A stretch of 64,000 nt of DNA, taken from NCBI RefSeq assembly GCF_003752025.1, contig NZ_RJKR01000005.1:782241-846240 (forward strand), read 5' to 3'. This DNA comes from Curtobacterium sp. PhB115. GTDB taxonomy: Bacteria; Actinomycetota; Actinomycetes; Actinomycetales; Microbacteriaceae. The notes beneath the pieces are model-generated. The model saw nothing but the letters and a program-made list of their open reading frames with translations, was not told the DNA's origin and ran no database searches. Positions 15,143 through 25,583 of this stretch are shown here, piece by piece (within the stretch, counting starts at the first letter, position 1; each line of letters starts with the position of its first letter). A program made the translations under genes and the position numbers.

Positions 15143-16670
15143 ACGCCTCGACCGCAACCGTCTCCGGGTCCTCGTTGGATCCCGGGGCGCTCGGCACGAC
15201 GGCCGCGCGCACGCGCGCGCCGAGGTCGGCGTCGACGTTCGTCCAGTACGCGAACACGCGCTCGCGCAGGTCGTCGCGCGTCACCTTCGAGACGTGACCG
15301 GCGATGTTGCCGACCAGGCGCTCGCGGGCGGCGTCGTCGAGGACCTCGCGGACCATCGTGCCGGCCTGACCGAAGTCGTCGTCCTCCGGGTGGAGGGTCG
15401 CGGCGGAACGCTGCAGCGCACCGTCGGACTCCCAACCGGGCACGTCGTCGGTCGCGGCAGGGTCGGCGTGCGCACCACCGAGGGAGTTCGGGGCGTAGAC
15501 GGGCACCTCGGACTTCTGGAAGTCGAAGCGCATCGCGCCGTCCTTCGAGTACGAGTGCACCTCGTTCTTCGGGGCGTTCACCGGCAGCTGCGCGTGGTTC
15601 GTGCCGACGCGGTAACGGTGCGCGTCCGCGTAGCTGAAGATGCGCGCGAGCAGCATCTTGTCGGGGCTCGCCGCGATGCCGGGCACGAAGTTCGACGGGG
15701 CGAAGGTCGCCTGCTCGATCTCGGCGAAGTAGTTCTCCGGGTTGCGGTTGAGCTCCATCGTGCCGACCTCGATGAGCGGGTAGTCCGCGTGCGGCCACAC
15801 CTTCGTCAGGTCGAACGGGTTGAAGCGGTACGTCTCGGCGTCCGCGTAGGGCATGATCTGCACCTTGAGCGTCCAGCGCGGGTGGTCACCGCGCTCGATC
15901 GCAGCGTGCAGGTCACGGATGTGGAAGTCCGCGTCCTCACCCGCGATGCGGTCGGCGTCCTCCTGGGTCAGGGTCTTGTGGCCCTGCTCCGTGAGGAAGT
16001 GGTACTTGGCCCAGAAGCGCTCGCCCTCGGCGTTGATCCACTGGTAGGTGTGCGAGCCGAAGCCGTCCATCTCGCGCCACGAGGCCGGCAGGCCGCGGTC
16101 ACCCATCAGCCACGTGACCTGGTGTGCGGACTCGGGCGACAGGGTCCAGAAGTCCCACTGCATGTCGTGGTCGCGCAGGTGCGAGCCGGGCAGGCGCTTC
16201 TGCGAACGGATGAAGTCGGGGAACTTGATGCCGTCGCGGATGAAGAACACCGGGGTGTTGTTGCCGACGAGGTCGTAGTTGCCCTCGGACGTGTAGAACT
16301 TCAGCGCGAAGCCGCGGGGGTCGCGCCACGTGTCGGGCGAACCCTGCTCGCCGGCGACGCTGGAGAAACGCGTGAGCATCTCGGTCTGCTGACCCGGCTG
16401 CAGGAACGCAGCGCGGGTGTACTTGCTGATGTCCTGCGTGACGGTGAAGGTACCGAAGGCACCGCCGCCCTTCGCGTGGACGACCCGCTCCGGGACGCGC
16501 TCGCGGTTGAACTGGGCGAGCTTCTCGACCAGGTAGTGGTCGTGCAGGGCGAGGGGCCCGTCGGCGCCGACACCCATGGAGTGCTGGTCGCTCGAGACGG
16601 GGGCGCCGGAGTTGGTCGTGGTGGTGGGGGTGCCGGCCGGCTGGCCGGTCGTCGTGTTCTGGTCGGACAC
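15141..16670 (-). CDS. katA: monofunctional haem catalase
   Basis: A 509-residue catalase that splits hydrogen peroxide into water and oxygen. The distal His is in [11 protein letters not shown], and [18 protein letters not shown] and [10 protein letters not shown] (active-site Asn) follow. The proximal haem Tyr is in [15 protein letters not shown] Thr-rich 30-residue head precedes the core. GTG 16670 has AAGGAGG eight nt upstream. It follows the fur gene by 50 nt on the same strand, the classic arrangement in which a peroxide-sensing Fur paralogue controls catalase. Confidence 0.97.
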   Translation of the reverse strand: MSDQNTTTGQPAGTPTTTTNSGAPVSSDQHSMGVGADGPLALHDHYLVEKLAQFNRERVPERVVHAKGGGAFGTFTVTQDISKYTRAAFLQPGQQTEMLTRFSSVAGEQGSPDTWRDPRGFALKFYTSEGNYDLVGNNTPVFFIRDGIKFPDFIRSQKRLPGSHLRDHDMQWDFWTLSPESAHQVTWLMGDRGLPASWREMDGFGSHTYQWINAEGERFWAKYHFLTEQGHKTLTQEDADRIAGEDADFHIRDLHAAIERGDHPRWTLKVQIMPYADAETYRFNPFDLTKVWPHADYPLIEVGTMELNRNPENYFAEIEQATFAPSNFVPGIAASPDKMLLARIFSYADAHRYRVGTNHAQLPVNAPKNEVHSYSKDGAMRFDFQKSEVPVYAPNSLGGAHADPAATDDVPGWESDGALQRSAATLHPEDDDFGQAGTMVREVLDDAARERLVGNIAGHVSKVTRDDLRERVFAYWTNVDADLGARVRAAVVPSAPGSNEDPETVAVEA

Positions 16671-16720
16671 GGTTCCTCCTTGCGTGGAACGGTTGGTTCG
16701 GTCAGGGGTGCTCGGGTGGT

Positions 16721-17293
16721 TCAGGGGACGCGCGGGGCGTCGGGCGCCTCGGGCGCCTCGGCGTCGGGGACGCTCGCGGTGGGCGCGGCTGCGTCGGTGG
16801 CCGACGCGCCTGGGACGCTCGCGTCCGCGCCGGAGGCCGCCGCGTCCGCGCCGGGGGCCGCCGCGTCTGCGTCGTCGCGCTCGGCCGCGGCGCACTGCTC
16901 GCAGATGCCCCAGTAGGTGACCTCGGCCGTGGTGACCGCGAAGCCGTGCGCATCGGACGGCGTCAGGCAGGGCGAGTGCCCGACCGCGCAGTCGACGTCC
17001 TCGATCGCGCCGCACAGCGTGCAGACGATGTGGTGGTGGTTGTCCCCGGTCCGTCGCTCGTACCGCGCGGGGCTGCCTGCCGGCTCGATCCGGCGCACGA
17101 GTCCGACGCCGGTCAGCGCCGCGAGCACGCCGTAGACCGCCTGGTGACTGGTCGTCGGCAGCTCCGCGGTGAGCGCGGTGACGATGTCGTCGGCGGTGGC
17201 GTGGGGCATCGACTCGGTGGCGCGGAGGACCGCGAGGCGTGGTGTCGTGACCCGCAGCCCAGAGGCGCGGAGCAGATCGGCGTCGACGTCCAT
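16721..17293 (-). CDS. fur: Fur-family regulator, probable peroxide sensor of the catalase operon
   Basis: A 190-residue Fur protein. The winged helix spans residues 8-85 ([21 protein letters not shown]). The metal-binding region has [10 protein letters not shown] and the zinc pair CEQC near residue 145. The last ~45 residues are an unusual low-complexity tail of Ala, Pro, Asp and Gly, absent from typical Fur proteins. Because it is directly upstream of catalase it is more likely a FurA/CatR-type peroxide regulator than the iron regulator. ATG 17293 follows GAAAGG. Confidence 0.9.
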   Translation of the reverse strand: MDVDADLLRASGLRVTTPRLAVLRATESMPHATADDIVTALTAELPTTSHQAVYGVLAALTGVGLVRRIEPAGSPARYERRTGDNHHHIVCTLCGAIEDVDCAVGHSPCLTPSDAHGFAVTTAEVTYWGICEQCAAAERDDADAAAPGADAAASGADASVPGASATDAAAPTASVPDAEAPEAPDAPRVP

Positions 17294-17302
17294 GCTGAGC
17301 CT

Positions 17303-17323
17303 TTCTTTTGCAGGATTCAAGAC
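17303..17323 (-). promoter_or_regulatory. possible FurA/CatR box
   Basis: On the minus strand GTCTTGAATCCTGCAAAAG lies 11-30 nt before the fur start. Its left half matches the TCTTGA half of mycobacterial FurA boxes as I recall them; the right half is weaker. Autoregulation is inferred. Confidence 0.4.
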
Positions 17324-17450
17324 AACGTGTCCACTGTACACGAGCCGCCACCACGTGGAGACCGCGAGACGTATGCCGCAGCCGGAATACGAAGTGTCAC
17401 GATCCGGTCGCGATCACCTGGGACAACGCTGGACCGACCGTTCCGCGCGC

Positions 17451-17456
17451 TAGCGT
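17451..17456 (+). promoter_or_regulatory. -10 hexamer of the acyltransferase gene
   Basis: TAGCGT, six nt before the ATG at 17463, with no Shine-Dalgarno between. Confidence 0.55.
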
Positions 17457-17462
17457 CCGGTC

Positions 17463-18776
17463 ATGTCCACGCACCAGGGTCTGCCCGAGCAGACGAACAG
17501 CGCATCGGACGTCCGGGGGATCATCGCGAAGCGGGACCTGGTCGTCGACCTCATCCGGACGGCCTGCGTCGTCCTCGTCGTCATCGTGCACGTCACGATG
17601 GTCGGCGTCGCCGCCGATGACCAGGGGGTGCGGGTGACCAGCCCGCTGCAGGAGCTCCCGTGGTACGTCGCCGCGACCTGGGTCGGCCAGGTGATGCCCC
17701 TCTTCTTCGTGGTCGGCGGCTTCGCGAGCGCGGTCGGTTGGCGCAGCACCGTCGCCCGCGGAACGCCCAGCCCGGCCCGCGACTTCGTGGCCACCCGGCT
17801 CGTGCGGCTGTTCCGACCGGCGGTCCCGCTGTTCGTGTTCCTGACGATCGGGCTCGGTGTCGCCACGGCCGCCGGCACGCCGCCGGAGCTCCTGGCCGAG
17901 GTCGCGTTCGGCATCGGCTCGCCCCTCTGGTTCCTCGCCGCGTACGGCATCACCCAGTGCTGCGTGCCCGTCATGATGCGCCTGCACGAGCGGGCGCCGT
18001 GGGCGACCCTCGGCGTGCTGCTGGTGCTCGCCGGCGTGGTCGACGCGGTTCGTCTGGCCACCGGCGTCGCCGAGGTCGGGCTGCTCAACCTCGGGCCGGT
18101 GTGGCTCTTCGCGCAGCAGCTCGGGTTCCTCTGGGCCGACGGCTGGTTCGCACGCCGGTCGAAGGCGCTCATGCTCGCGGTGGCCGTCGCCGCCTACGCC
18201 GTGCTCGTCCCGATGACCTCGATCGGGCTGTGGGCACCGGACATGCTGCAGGACCTCAACCCGCCGATGCTCCCGCTGGCGTTCCTCGCGATCGCGCAGG
18301 CCTGCCTGGTCCAGCTCGTGCACGCACCGCTCACCCGCCTGATGCGCACCCGCACGGCGCTCGGCGCGGTGTTCGTGCTCGGCCGGGACGGCATGACGAT
18401 CTACCTGTGGCACCTGCCCCTCTTCATCGCGCTGAACGGTGTGGCCCTGCTCGTGGGCGTGCCGTTCCCGACGCCGGGCTCCGGTGGGTGGTGGGCATCG
18501 CGCGTGGTCGCGGTCGTCGTGCTGCTCACCGTCGCGCTCGGCGTCGCCCGTGCGCTGCGGTCGTCCGACCGCCCGCTCCCCCGGTTGCTGCCGTCCGCCG
18601 ACCGTCCGTCGTGGACCGTCATAGCCGTCGCGGCGGTCTGCACGATCGGTCCGGCGTTCCTCGTGATGCAGCTGCACCTGTCGCTCGGGGTCGCCGTCGT
18701 CGGGGCCGTCGCCGTCCCGGTCGGCGTGTGGCTGCTGTCACGGACCGTCCCGGCCAGGGGCGTCACGCGCATCTGA
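17463..18776 (+). CDS. acyltransferase-3 family membrane protein
   Basis: A 437-residue protein with about ten membrane segments. It matches the Acyl_transf_3 family, which moves acetyl or other acyl groups onto exported glycans, lipids or antibiotics. Visible marks are RDLVVDLIRTACVVLVVIVH at the start (the family's Arg and His), PLFFVVGGFAS, and TIYLWHLPLF near residue 320. The acceptor is unknown. It precedes the CtaG-like gene by 90 nt on the same strand. Confidence 0.87.
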   Translation: MSTHQGLPEQTNSASDVRGIIAKRDLVVDLIRTACVVLVVIVHVTMVGVAADDQGVRVTSPLQELPWYVAATWVGQVMPLFFVVGGFASAVGWRSTVARGTPSPARDFVATRLVRLFRPAVPLFVFLTIGLGVATAAGTPPELLAEVAFGIGSPLWFLAAYGITQCCVPVMMRLHERAPWATLGVLLVLAGVVDAVRLATGVAEVGLLNLGPVWLFAQQLGFLWADGWFARRSKALMLAVAVAAYAVLVPMTSIGLWAPDMLQDLNPPMLPLAFLAIAQACLVQLVHAPLTRLMRTRTALGAVFVLGRDGMTIYLWHLPLFIALNGVALLVGVPFPTPGSGGWWASRVVAVVVLLTVALGVARALRSSDRPLPRLLPSADRPSWTVIAVAAVCTIGPAFLVMQLHLSLGVAVVGAVAVPVGVWLLSRTVPARGVTRI

Positions 18777-18854
18777 ACCGGTTCTCACCGAGCGGGGTCG
18801 CTCCGGCCTGCGCGGGCACACGCGCCGGGCAGAGGATGGCACCAGACCATCCCC

Positions 18855-18860
18855 AGGAGG
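18855..18860 (+). promoter_or_regulatory. Shine-Dalgarno pointing to a non-standard start
   Basis: AGGAGG is followed after six nt by ACG at 18867. No ATG, GTG or TTG occurs in this frame between the previous stop (18774) and the ATG at 18924. Confidence 0.6.
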
Positions 18861-18866
18861 CACCCG

Positions 18867-19742
18867 ACGCCGTCGACACCCGAGTTCTGGAGCATCTGGC
18901 GGTTCGATCCCCTGTCGGCCGCGATGATCGTCGTCGCCGCGGTCGCCTACGGCTGGTGGGTGGTCGGCGCGGCACGACGGGGCACCCGGTGGCCGTGGTG
19001 GCGCGCCCTCGCGTTCCTCGCCGCACTGGTGCTGTTCGGCATCCTGCAGTTCGGCATCGTCGGCGTGTACGACCAGCAGTTGCGTTGGGCGTTCGTGCTG
19101 CGGTCCGCGCTGCTCTTCTTCGCGGTCCCCACCTTCGCCGCGCTCGGTGCGCCCGTCTCGTTGCTCCGGACAGGAGGCCCGGATCACCTCGCGCAGACCG
19201 CCGACGCCCTCATGCGCTCACGTCCAGTGCGTCTGCTCGGCAACGCGATCGTCGCACCGCTGGTCGCCCTCGTGCTGTTCGGCCTGCTGCTCACTCCACT
19301 CTCGGCCACGATCCGGGAGTCCCCCGTCTGGGCCGTCGTCATCACGGTGACGCTGCCGGTGCTCGGGTTCGGGCTGCTCGCGCCGCTGTCCGAACCCGGG
19401 GTGCTCCGCTCGTCGACGTTCGTCACCGCGGAGTTCCTGCTCGCGTTCGTGGAGCTGATGATCGACGCGGTACCGGGCATCGTGTTGCGGATCACGAACC
19501 ACGTGCTCGACGGGTCGGTCGTGCAGGCGGTCGGGCAGCCGTGGTTCCCCTCACCGCTGCGCGACCAGCACCTGGCGGGCGACCTACTGTGGTTCATCGC
19601 CGAGGTCGCGGACATCCCCGTGCTCATCTCGCTCTTCATCCGGTGGCAGCGGACGGACCGCCGCGAGGCCCGGGCGGTCGACGCCCTGACCGACGAGGAG
19701 ATGGACGAGCTGACGCGGGCGCACCTGCAGCGCCGCGGATGA
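18867..19742 (+). CDS. CtaG-like membrane protein, probable ACG start
   Basis: A protein of about 291 residues if it starts at 18867. It resembles the caa3-type CtaG family linked to cytochrome oxidase assembly or copper handling. It has about seven membrane segments, the N-terminal FWSIWRFDPLSA that families of this type conserve, YDQQLRWAFVLRS, and the late HLAGDLLWFIAEVADIPVL. Starting at ATG 18924 would delete the FWSIWRFDPLSA block and leave AGGAGG 64 nt away, so the ACG at 18867 fits better. A CTG at 18912 is another option. Confidence 0.72.
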   Translation, partial: TPSTPEFWSIWRFDPLSAAMIVVAAVAYGWWVVGAARRGTRWPWWRALAFLAALVLFGILQFGIVGVYDQQLRWAFVLRSALLFFAVPTFAALGAPVSLLRTGGPDHLAQTADALMRSRPVRLLGNAIVAPLVALVLFGLLLTPLSATIRESPVWAVVITVTLPVLGFGLLAPLSEPGVLRSSTFVTAEFLLAFVELMIDAVPGIVLRITNHVLDGSVVQAVGQPWFPSPLRDQHLAGDLLWFIAEVADIPVLISLFIRWQRTDRREARAVDALTDEEMDELTRAHLQRRG

Positions 19743-19769
19743 GGTGCGCGCGGGCGTCTGCGCGGGGCG

Positions 19770-19828
19770 CTTCGTGAGCAGAAATGGTCGGGTGCCCGCA
19801 GGCGACCCGACCATTTCTGCTCACGAAG
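19770..19828. repeat. perfect palindrome, family A copy 1
   Basis: Arms 19770-19793 and 19805-19828 are 24 bp, perfectly complementary, with an 11-nt loop. The arm reads CTTCGTGAGCAG then AAATGGTCGGGT. It lies between two convergent genes and may terminate both. Near-identical arms occur at 31422 and 32831. Confidence 0.9.
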
Positions 19829-19840
19829 TGCGCGCTGGTG

Positions 19841-21391
19841 CTACTTCGCGGAGGCCTCGGCGGGAGCCCCGGCGGCGTCGGGCTGCGTCGTGACGGAACC
19901 CGTCTGCTGCCACGCCACGGTCTGCTTCGGCTTCGCCAGGAACAGCGCCGCCACGATCGCGGCGATGAGCACGATCGCCGGCAGGAACAGCGACTGCCCC
20001 ATGGCCGTCGAGAAGGGCTCGAGCAGGAAGGACGGCAGCGAACCGACCTGCTGCTCGGCACCACCGGCGGAGACCCCGCCGGTCGAGGCCGGGAAGTTGG
20101 CCGTGATCCGTGCCTCCATCAGCGCGGCGATGCCGGCCGAGCCCAGGACCGCACCGATCTGACGGGTGGTGTTGTAGACGCCCGAGCCGGCACCGGCCAG
20201 CTTCGGCGGCAGGTTGCGCGTCGCCGAGACCGACAGCGGACCCCACATGCAGGCGTTGGCGATGCCGAGGAGCGCGCTCGGCAGGAGCACCCAGCCCCAG
20301 TCGGCGCCCGAGGTGAGCAGGCCACCGAACCAGAACAGCCCGGCCGAGAAGCAGGCGAGACCGAACGCGGCGACCCAGCGCGGGTTCCACCGATTGAGGT
20401 TCTTGCCGACCAGCGGTGCGAGACCGGCGGACAGCACGGCCTGCGGCACCAGGAGCAGCGCAGCCTGGGTGGGCGAGAAGCTGAGCACGTCCTGCGCCCA
20501 GAGCATGATCGGCAGCGCGAACGAGGCGATGGCGACACCGACGGCCGTGATGGCGACGTTGGCCAGCGTGAAGTTGCGGTCCTTGAACAGGCCGAGCGGC
20601 AGCAGCGGCTCGCCCTTCTGCACGCCCTGCCACACCACGAAGCCGGCGAGCACGACGAGGCCGACGATGATGAGCGACCAGACCGAGATCGGACCGGTGA
20701 TGGTGCCCCAGTCGTAGGTCTCGCCCTCTTGGATGCCGAAGACGAGCAGGAACAGGCCCGCTGCGGACAGGAAGATGCCCAGGTAGTCGAAGCGGTGCCC
20801 GTGACGCTCGAACGACGGCACGAAGCGCTGCGCGAGCACGAACGCGACGACACCGACGGGGACGTTCACGAAGAAGATCCACTCCCAGCCGAAGCCGTCG
20901 ACGAGCAGGCCGCCGACGATCGGGCCGACGAGCGACGCGACACCGGCGACGGCGCCCCAGAGGCCCATCGCTGCGCCGCGGTTCTGCGGCGGGAAGATGC
21001 GCGTGATGACGGACATCGTCTGCGGGCTCATCATCGCGGCGCCGAGGCCCTGCACGACGCGGGCGACGATGAGCATCTCGATCGAGCCGGACAGGCCGCA
21101 CCAGAGGCTGGCGAGCGTGAAGACCACGAGGCCGATCTGGTACATGACCTTCGGGCCGAAGCGGTCACCGAGCCGGCCCGTGATGAGGAGCGGCACCGCG
21201 TAGGCGAGGAGGTAGGCGCTCGTCACCCAGATCACGGAGTTGATGTCCGCGTCGAGCTTCTGGGCGATGGTGGGGGTGGCGACGGACACGATGGTCGAGT
21301 CGACGAGGATCATGAAGAAGCCGACGACGAGCGCCCAGAGGGCGGGCCACGGCTTCTTCTCGGTCGTCCGCGGAGGCGTGACGGTGGTCAT
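19841..21391 (-). CDS. DHA2-family multidrug MFS exporter
   Basis: A 516-residue transporter with about 14 membrane segments, the QacA/EmrB type. Motif A appears as LLITGRLGDRFGPK. Motif C-like GLGAAMMSPQTMSVI and the segment-1 Asp in MILVDSTIVSVATPTIA are present. It uses the proton gradient to expel drugs; substrates are not predictable. ATG 21391 overlaps the padR stop as ATGA, so the two are one operon under PadR. Confidence 0.93.
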   Translation of the reverse strand: MTTVTPPRTTEKKPWPALWALVVGFFMILVDSTIVSVATPTIAQKLDADINSVIWVTSAYLLAYAVPLLITGRLGDRFGPKVMYQIGLVVFTLASLWCGLSGSIEMLIVARVVQGLGAAMMSPQTMSVITRIFPPQNRGAAMGLWGAVAGVASLVGPIVGGLLVDGFGWEWIFFVNVPVGVVAFVLAQRFVPSFERHGHRFDYLGIFLSAAGLFLLVFGIQEGETYDWGTITGPISVWSLIIVGLVVLAGFVVWQGVQKGEPLLPLGLFKDRNFTLANVAITAVGVAIASFALPIMLWAQDVLSFSPTQAALLLVPQAVLSAGLAPLVGKNLNRWNPRWVAAFGLACFSAGLFWFGGLLTSGADWGWVLLPSALLGIANACMWGPLSVSATRNLPPKLAGAGSGVYNTTRQIGAVLGSAGIAALMEARITANFPASTGGVSAGGAEQQVGSLPSFLLEPFSTAMGQSLFLPAIVLIAAIVAALFLAKPKQTVAWQQTGSVTTQPDAAGAPAEASAK

Positions 21392-21996
21392 CGAGTGGGT
21401 TCCTTGCTGTTCAGGGTGATGTCTGTGGGGACGGCCGGACCGTCCCAGGGGATGTCGCCGCTCGCGATCCGGTCGGCCGTGGCGGAGAGCCACTCGATCT
21501 GTGTCGCGAGCATCGCACGGACGTACGACACGTCGAGCCGGTAGCGCTCGGCCAGGCCCTTCGTCCGCATCGCCGCCAGCGACTCGTCGTAGAACGCGAG
21601 TTCCTCCGACAGTGCGGCCACACGGACCCGGACGGCATCGACCGCCTCGGGCACCGGGAGGTTCTCGAGCTCGGCGAGCGCGAGGTGGAACTCCGGGTAC
21701 TCCTCTGCCGGGACCGCCACCATCCGGCGCAGCCCCTCGGCGAGCGCGTCGCGACCGGCGTCGGTGATCGCGTACGTCGTCCGCTCGGGCCGGTTGCCGT
21801 CCCGGTCGGTGCCGACGACCTCGGCGAAGCCGAGCTCGGTGAGCCGTCCGACCTGGTGGTACAGCGTGCCGGGACGGACTTTGACGTGCCGGTCGTCCTT
21901 GCGGTGGATCATCGTCTGGAACATCTCGTAGGGGTGCGACGGCCCCTCGTTGAGGAGCCCGAGCGCGGCGAACGCGAGCGGCGTGAGCGACGTCAT
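21388..21996 (-). CDS. PadR-family transcriptional regulator
   Basis: A 202-residue repressor. Residues 5-85 are the PadR winged helix: [19 protein letters not shown], then [19 protein letters not shown] and [11 protein letters not shown]. The C-terminal half forms the long dimerisation helices (PF10400-like). ATG 21996 follows GGAGG. It precedes and overlaps the DHA2 exporter gene, the standard pair in which PadR represses the pump until a drug binds. Confidence 0.93.
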   Translation of the reverse strand: MTSLTPLAFAALGLLNEGPSHPYEMFQTMIHRKDDRHVKVRPGTLYHQVGRLTELGFAEVVGTDRDGNRPERTTYAITDAGRDALAEGLRRMVAVPAEEYPEFHLALAELENLPVPEAVDAVRVRVAALSEELAFYDESLAAMRTKGLAERYRLDVSYVRAMLATQIEWLSATADRIASGDIPWDGPAVPTDITLNSKEPTR

Positions 21997-22035
21997 CCGT
22001 GCCTCCAGGGTCGAGATCGGGTGTTCCAGGCGGAC

Positions 22036-22051
22036 TATTCGACTTGGAATA
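22036..22051 (-). promoter_or_regulatory. candidate PadR operator
   Basis: TATTC-N6-GAATA is a perfect dyad 40-55 nt upstream of padR, in an A/T-rich patch that stands out from its surroundings and likely holds the promoter. Confidence 0.45.
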
Positions 22052-22137
22052 TACGGGTTGGAAGAGGCATGAGCAAGCGCACAGCACGGTTCTCCACAGG
22101 AGGCCCGGACCGGTCCCGGCGTGTCGCACGCGCCCCG

Positions 22138-22143
22138 TAGACT
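22138..22143 (+). promoter_or_regulatory. -10 hexamer of the pur operon
   Basis: TAGACT lies 39 nt before purS. Unlike most genes here, purS then has a leader of about 30 nt with GGAGAGA before its GTG. Confidence 0.4.
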
Positions 22144-22182
22144 GGTCGCGTCCCCCCACCCCTGAAGTGCTGGAGAGAACAC

Positions 22183-22449
22183 GTGCCAACGATCGTCGTC
22201 GAGGTCATGCCCAAGGCCGAGATCCTCGACCCCCAGGGGAAGGCCGTGGGCAACGCCCTCGCCCGCCTCGGCAAGGCCGACCTGACCAACGTCCGCATCG
22301 GCAAGCGCTTCGAGGTGACCGTCGACGGCCCCGTCGACGACGCCAAGCTGGCCGAGGTCCGCGACATCGCCGCCGACGTCTTCTCGAACGCGGTCATCGA
22401 GGACGTCGTCTCCGTGAGTGTCGTCCCGGGTCAAGTCGAAGGCCAGTGA
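22183..22449 (+). CDS. purS: phosphoribosylformylglycinamidine synthase subunit PurS
   Basis: An 88-residue protein, the usual length. It bridges PurQ and PurL in the complex that makes FGAM in step four of purine synthesis. Family marks are [27 protein letters not shown] and the C-terminal [12 protein letters not shown]. The start is GTG 22183 with GGAGAGA upstream. Its stop overlaps the purQ start as GTGA. Confidence 0.97.
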   Translation: MPTIVVEVMPKAEILDPQGKAVGNALARLGKADLTNVRIGKRFEVTVDGPVDDAKLAEVRDIAADVFSNAVIEDVVSVSVVPGQVEGQ

Positions 22450-23150
22450 GCGCGTTGAAGATCGGCGTCATCACGTTCCCCGGCTCGCTCGACGACCGCG
22501 ACGCCCAGCGCGCCGTGCGTCTCGCCGGAGCCGACCCCGTCGCGCTCTGGCACGGCGACCACGACCTGCAGGGCGTCGACGCCATCGTGCTGCCCGGCGG
22601 GTTCTCGTACGGCGACTACCTGCGCGCCGGTGCGATCGCCGCGAAGGCGCCGATCATGGCCGAGGTCATCGACGCTGCCGGCAAGGGCATGCCCGTGCTC
22701 GGCATCTGCAACGGCTTCCAGATGCTGGCCGAGGCCCGGCTGGTTCCCGGCGCACACACCCGCAACGCGCACCAGCAGTTCATCCGGCGCGACCAGAAGC
22801 TCCGCGTCGAGACCACCTCGACCGCCTGGACCTCCGGGTTCACAGCGCAGCAGGAGATCACGATCCCGCTGAAGAACGCCGACGGCCGGTTCGTCGCCGA
22901 CGCCGACGAGATCAAGCGCATCGAGGACAACGGCCAGGTCGTGTTCCGCTACGTCGGCGTGAACCCGAACGGGTCGATCGACGACATCGCCGGCGTCTCG
23001 AACGAGCGCGGCAACGTCGTCGGCCTGATGCCGCACCCCGAGCACGCGACGGAGCCCGGCTTCGGCCCGGACACCGCCGCCGCCATGGCCTCCGGCACGG
23101 ACGGCCTCACCTTCTTCACCTCCGTGATCGAGTCGACGCTCGTCAAGTGA
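22446..23150 (+). CDS. purQ: phosphoribosylformylglycinamidine synthase subunit PurQ
   Basis: A 234-residue class I glutamine amidotransferase that supplies ammonia to PurL. The nucleophile is Cys88 in [10 protein letters not shown]. The catalytic His and Glu are in [11 protein letters not shown]. The oxyanion segment [17 protein letters not shown] is intact. GTG 22446 overlaps purS by 4 nt, and the stop overlaps the longest purL start by 4 nt. Confidence 0.97.
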   Translation: MSALKIGVITFPGSLDDRDAQRAVRLAGADPVALWHGDHDLQGVDAIVLPGGFSYGDYLRAGAIAAKAPIMAEVIDAAGKGMPVLGICNGFQMLAEARLVPGAHTRNAHQQFIRRDQKLRVETTSTAWTSGFTAQQEITIPLKNADGRFVADADEIKRIEDNGQVVFRYVGVNPNGSIDDIAGVSNERGNVVGLMPHPEHATEPGFGPDTAAAMASGTDGLTFFTSVIESTLVK

Positions 23151-25567
23151 CGACCGCGACTCCAGTGACAGGGAACGACAACACCGTGACGACTTACGTG
23201 CGCCCGAAGCCCGACACCGTGCAGGACGCGGCGGCCACCCCCGACAAGGACCAGCCGTACGACGCGCTCGGGCTCAAGCCGGACGAGTACGCCCGCATCA
23301 AGGAGATCCTCGGTCGGCGCCCCACCTCGGGCGAGCTGGCGATGTACTCCGTCATGTGGAGTGAGCACTGCTCCTACAAGTCCTCGAAGAACTACCTCCG
23401 TCAGTTCGGCAAGAAGGTCACGCCGGAGATGACGAAGAACCTCATGGTCGGCATGGGCGAGAACGCCGGTGTCGTCGACGTGGGCAACGGCTGGGCGGTG
23501 ACCTTCAAGGTCGAGTCGCACAACCACCCGTCCTACGTCGAGCCGTACCAGGGCGCCGCGACCGGTGTCGGCGGCATCGTCCGCGACATCATCTCGATGG
23601 GTGCACGCCCCGTCGCCGTGATGGACCAGCTCCGCTTCGGTGCGATCGACCACGAGGACACCGCACGCGTCGTGCACGGTGTCGTCGGCGGCATCTCGTT
23701 CTACGGCAACTGCCTCGGCCTGCCGAACATCGGTGGCGAGACCTACTTCGACTCCGTGTACCAGGGCAACCCGCTCGTCAACGCGCTCGCGGTCGGTGTC
23801 CTCCGTCACGAGGACCTGCACCTGGCGAACGCGTCCGGTGCCGGCAACAAGGTCGTGCTCTTCGGCGCACGCACCGGTGGCGACGGCATCGGCGGCGCCT
23901 CGATCCTGGCGTCCGACACGTTCACCGAGGGCGGCCCGACCAAGCGTCCCGCCGTCCAGGTCGGCGACCCGTTCGCCGAGAAGGTCCTGATCGAGTGCTG
24001 CCTCGAGCTGTTCCAGAAGGAACTGGTCGAGGGCATCCAGGACCTCGGCGCCGCGGGCATCTCGTGCGCCACGTCCGAGCTGGCGTCCAACGGCGACGGC
24101 GGCATGCACATCTCGCTCGACGACGTCCTGCTCCGCGACCCCACGCTCACCGCCGAAGAGATCCTGATGTCGGAGAGCCAGGAGCGCATGATGGCGGTCG
24201 TCCGCCCCGAGAAGCTCGACGAGTTCCTCGCGGTGGTCGGCAAGTGGGAGGTCGAGACCAGCGTCCTGGGCGAGGTCACCGGCACCGGCCGTCTCGTCAT
24301 CGACTGGCAGGGCCAGGAGATCGTGAACGTCGACCCGCGCACCGTCGCCGTCGACGGCCCGGTGTACGACCGCCCGGTCGCCTACCCGACCTGGATCGAC
24401 GCGCTGCAGGCCGACACCGCAGCCTCGCTCGACCGTCCGTCCGACGGCCCCGCGCTCAAGGCGCAGTTCCTCAGCCTGCTCGGCTCGCCGAACCTCGCGT
24501 CGAAGAACTGGGTCACCAACCAGTACGACACCTACGTGCTCGGCAACACCGCACTGTCCTTCCCCGACGACGGCGGCATGATCCGCGTCGACGAGGAGAC
24601 CGGGCTCGGCGTCGCGATCGCCACCGACGCGAACGGCCGCTACTGCCAGCTCGACCCGAAGCAGGGTGCACGGCTGGCGCTGGCCGAGGCGTACCGGAAC
24701 GTCGCCGTCACCGGTGCCGTCCCCGCCGCGGTCACCGACTGCCTGAACTTCGGCTCCCCGGAGAACCCCGAGGTCATGTGGCAGTTCTCCGAGGCGGTCG
24801 AGGGCCTGGCCGACGGCTGCATGGAGCTCGGCATCCCGGTCACCGGCGGCAACGTGTCGTTCTACAACCAGACCGGCACCACCCCGATCCACCCGACCCC
24901 CGTCGTCGGTGTCCTCGGTGTCATCGACGACGTCGCCAAGCGCGTCCCGTCGGGCTGGCAGGACGACGGCCACAACATCTACCTGCTCGGCCGGACGAGC
25001 CTCGAGCTCGACGGTTCTGCGTGGGCTGGCACCGTGCACGGGCACCTCGGCGGGCGTCCGCCGGCGGTCGACCTCGCGAATGAGAAGGCCCTCGCCGAGC
25101 TGCTCTTCGCGGCATCGGGCGAGCAGCTCCTGACGAGCGCGCACGACCTTGCGGACGGTGGCCTCGGCCAGACGCTCGCCGAGTCGGTGCTCCGTTTCGG
25201 CATCGGCGCCCGCGTGGTCCTCGACGAGCTCGAGACCCGCGACGGCATCGACACCGCGACGGCGCTGTTCTCCGAGTCGACCGGTCGCGTCATCGTGACC
25301 GTCCGCCGCGAGGACGACGTGCGCTTCCAGGGCCTCTGCGACGGCCGGGGCTTCCCGGTCCTGCGCATCGGTGTGACCGACGCCACGTCGAACGCGCTCG
25401 AGGTCCAGGGCGCGTTCGAGGCCACGCTCGACGAGCTCCGCGGCACGCACGGCGCCACGCTGCCGTCCCGCTTCGGCGACGTGATCGTCGAGGACGTCAT
25501 CGAGGGGTACGTCGGCCGTGGGCCGCTCGACTCCGACGGTGCCTTCTCGCCGCGCACCGACTCGTAG
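23147..25567 (+). CDS. purL: phosphoribosylformylglycinamidine synthase subunit PurL
   Basis: An 806-residue ATP-dependent synthase, the small (PurL) type that needs PurS and PurQ. It shows [37 protein letters not shown] and [16 protein letters not shown] in the first half, and the internal repeat [10 protein letters not shown] in the second. GTG 23147 forms a GTGA overlap with purQ. A second in-frame GTG at 23186, after CAGGGAA, would give 793 residues and cannot be excluded. Confidence 0.95.
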   Translation: MTTATPVTGNDNTVTTYVRPKPDTVQDAAATPDKDQPYDALGLKPDEYARIKEILGRRPTSGELAMYSVMWSEHCSYKSSKNYLRQFGKKVTPEMTKNLMVGMGENAGVVDVGNGWAVTFKVESHNHPSYVEPYQGAATGVGGIVRDIISMGARPVAVMDQLRFGAIDHEDTARVVHGVVGGISFYGNCLGLPNIGGETYFDSVYQGNPLVNALAVGVLRHEDLHLANASGAGNKVVLFGARTGGDGIGGASILASDTFTEGGPTKRPAVQVGDPFAEKVLIECCLELFQKELVEGIQDLGAAGISCATSELASNGDGGMHISLDDVLLRDPTLTAEEILMSESQERMMAVVRPEKLDEFLAVVGKWEVETSVLGEVTGTGRLVIDWQGQEIVNVDPRTVAVDGPVYDRPVAYPTWIDALQADTAASLDRPSDGPALKAQFLSLLGSPNLASKNWVTNQYDTYVLGNTALSFPDDGGMIRVDEETGLGVAIATDANGRYCQLDPKQGARLALAEAYRNVAVTGAVPAAVTDCLNFGSPENPEVMWQFSEAVEGLADGCMELGIPVTGGNVSFYNQTGTTPIHPTPVVGVLGVIDDVAKRVPSGWQDDGHNIYLLGRTSLELDGSAWAGTVHGHLGGRPPAVDLANEKALAELLFAASGEQLLTSAHDLADGGLGQTLAESVLRFGIGARVVLDELETRDGIDTATALFSESTGRVIVTVRREDDVRFQGLCDGRGFPVLRIGVTDATSNALEVQGAFEATLDELRGTHGATLPSRFGDVIVEDVIEGYVGRGPLDSDGAFSPRTDS

Positions 25568-25583
25568 GCGCGGCCGACACCAC

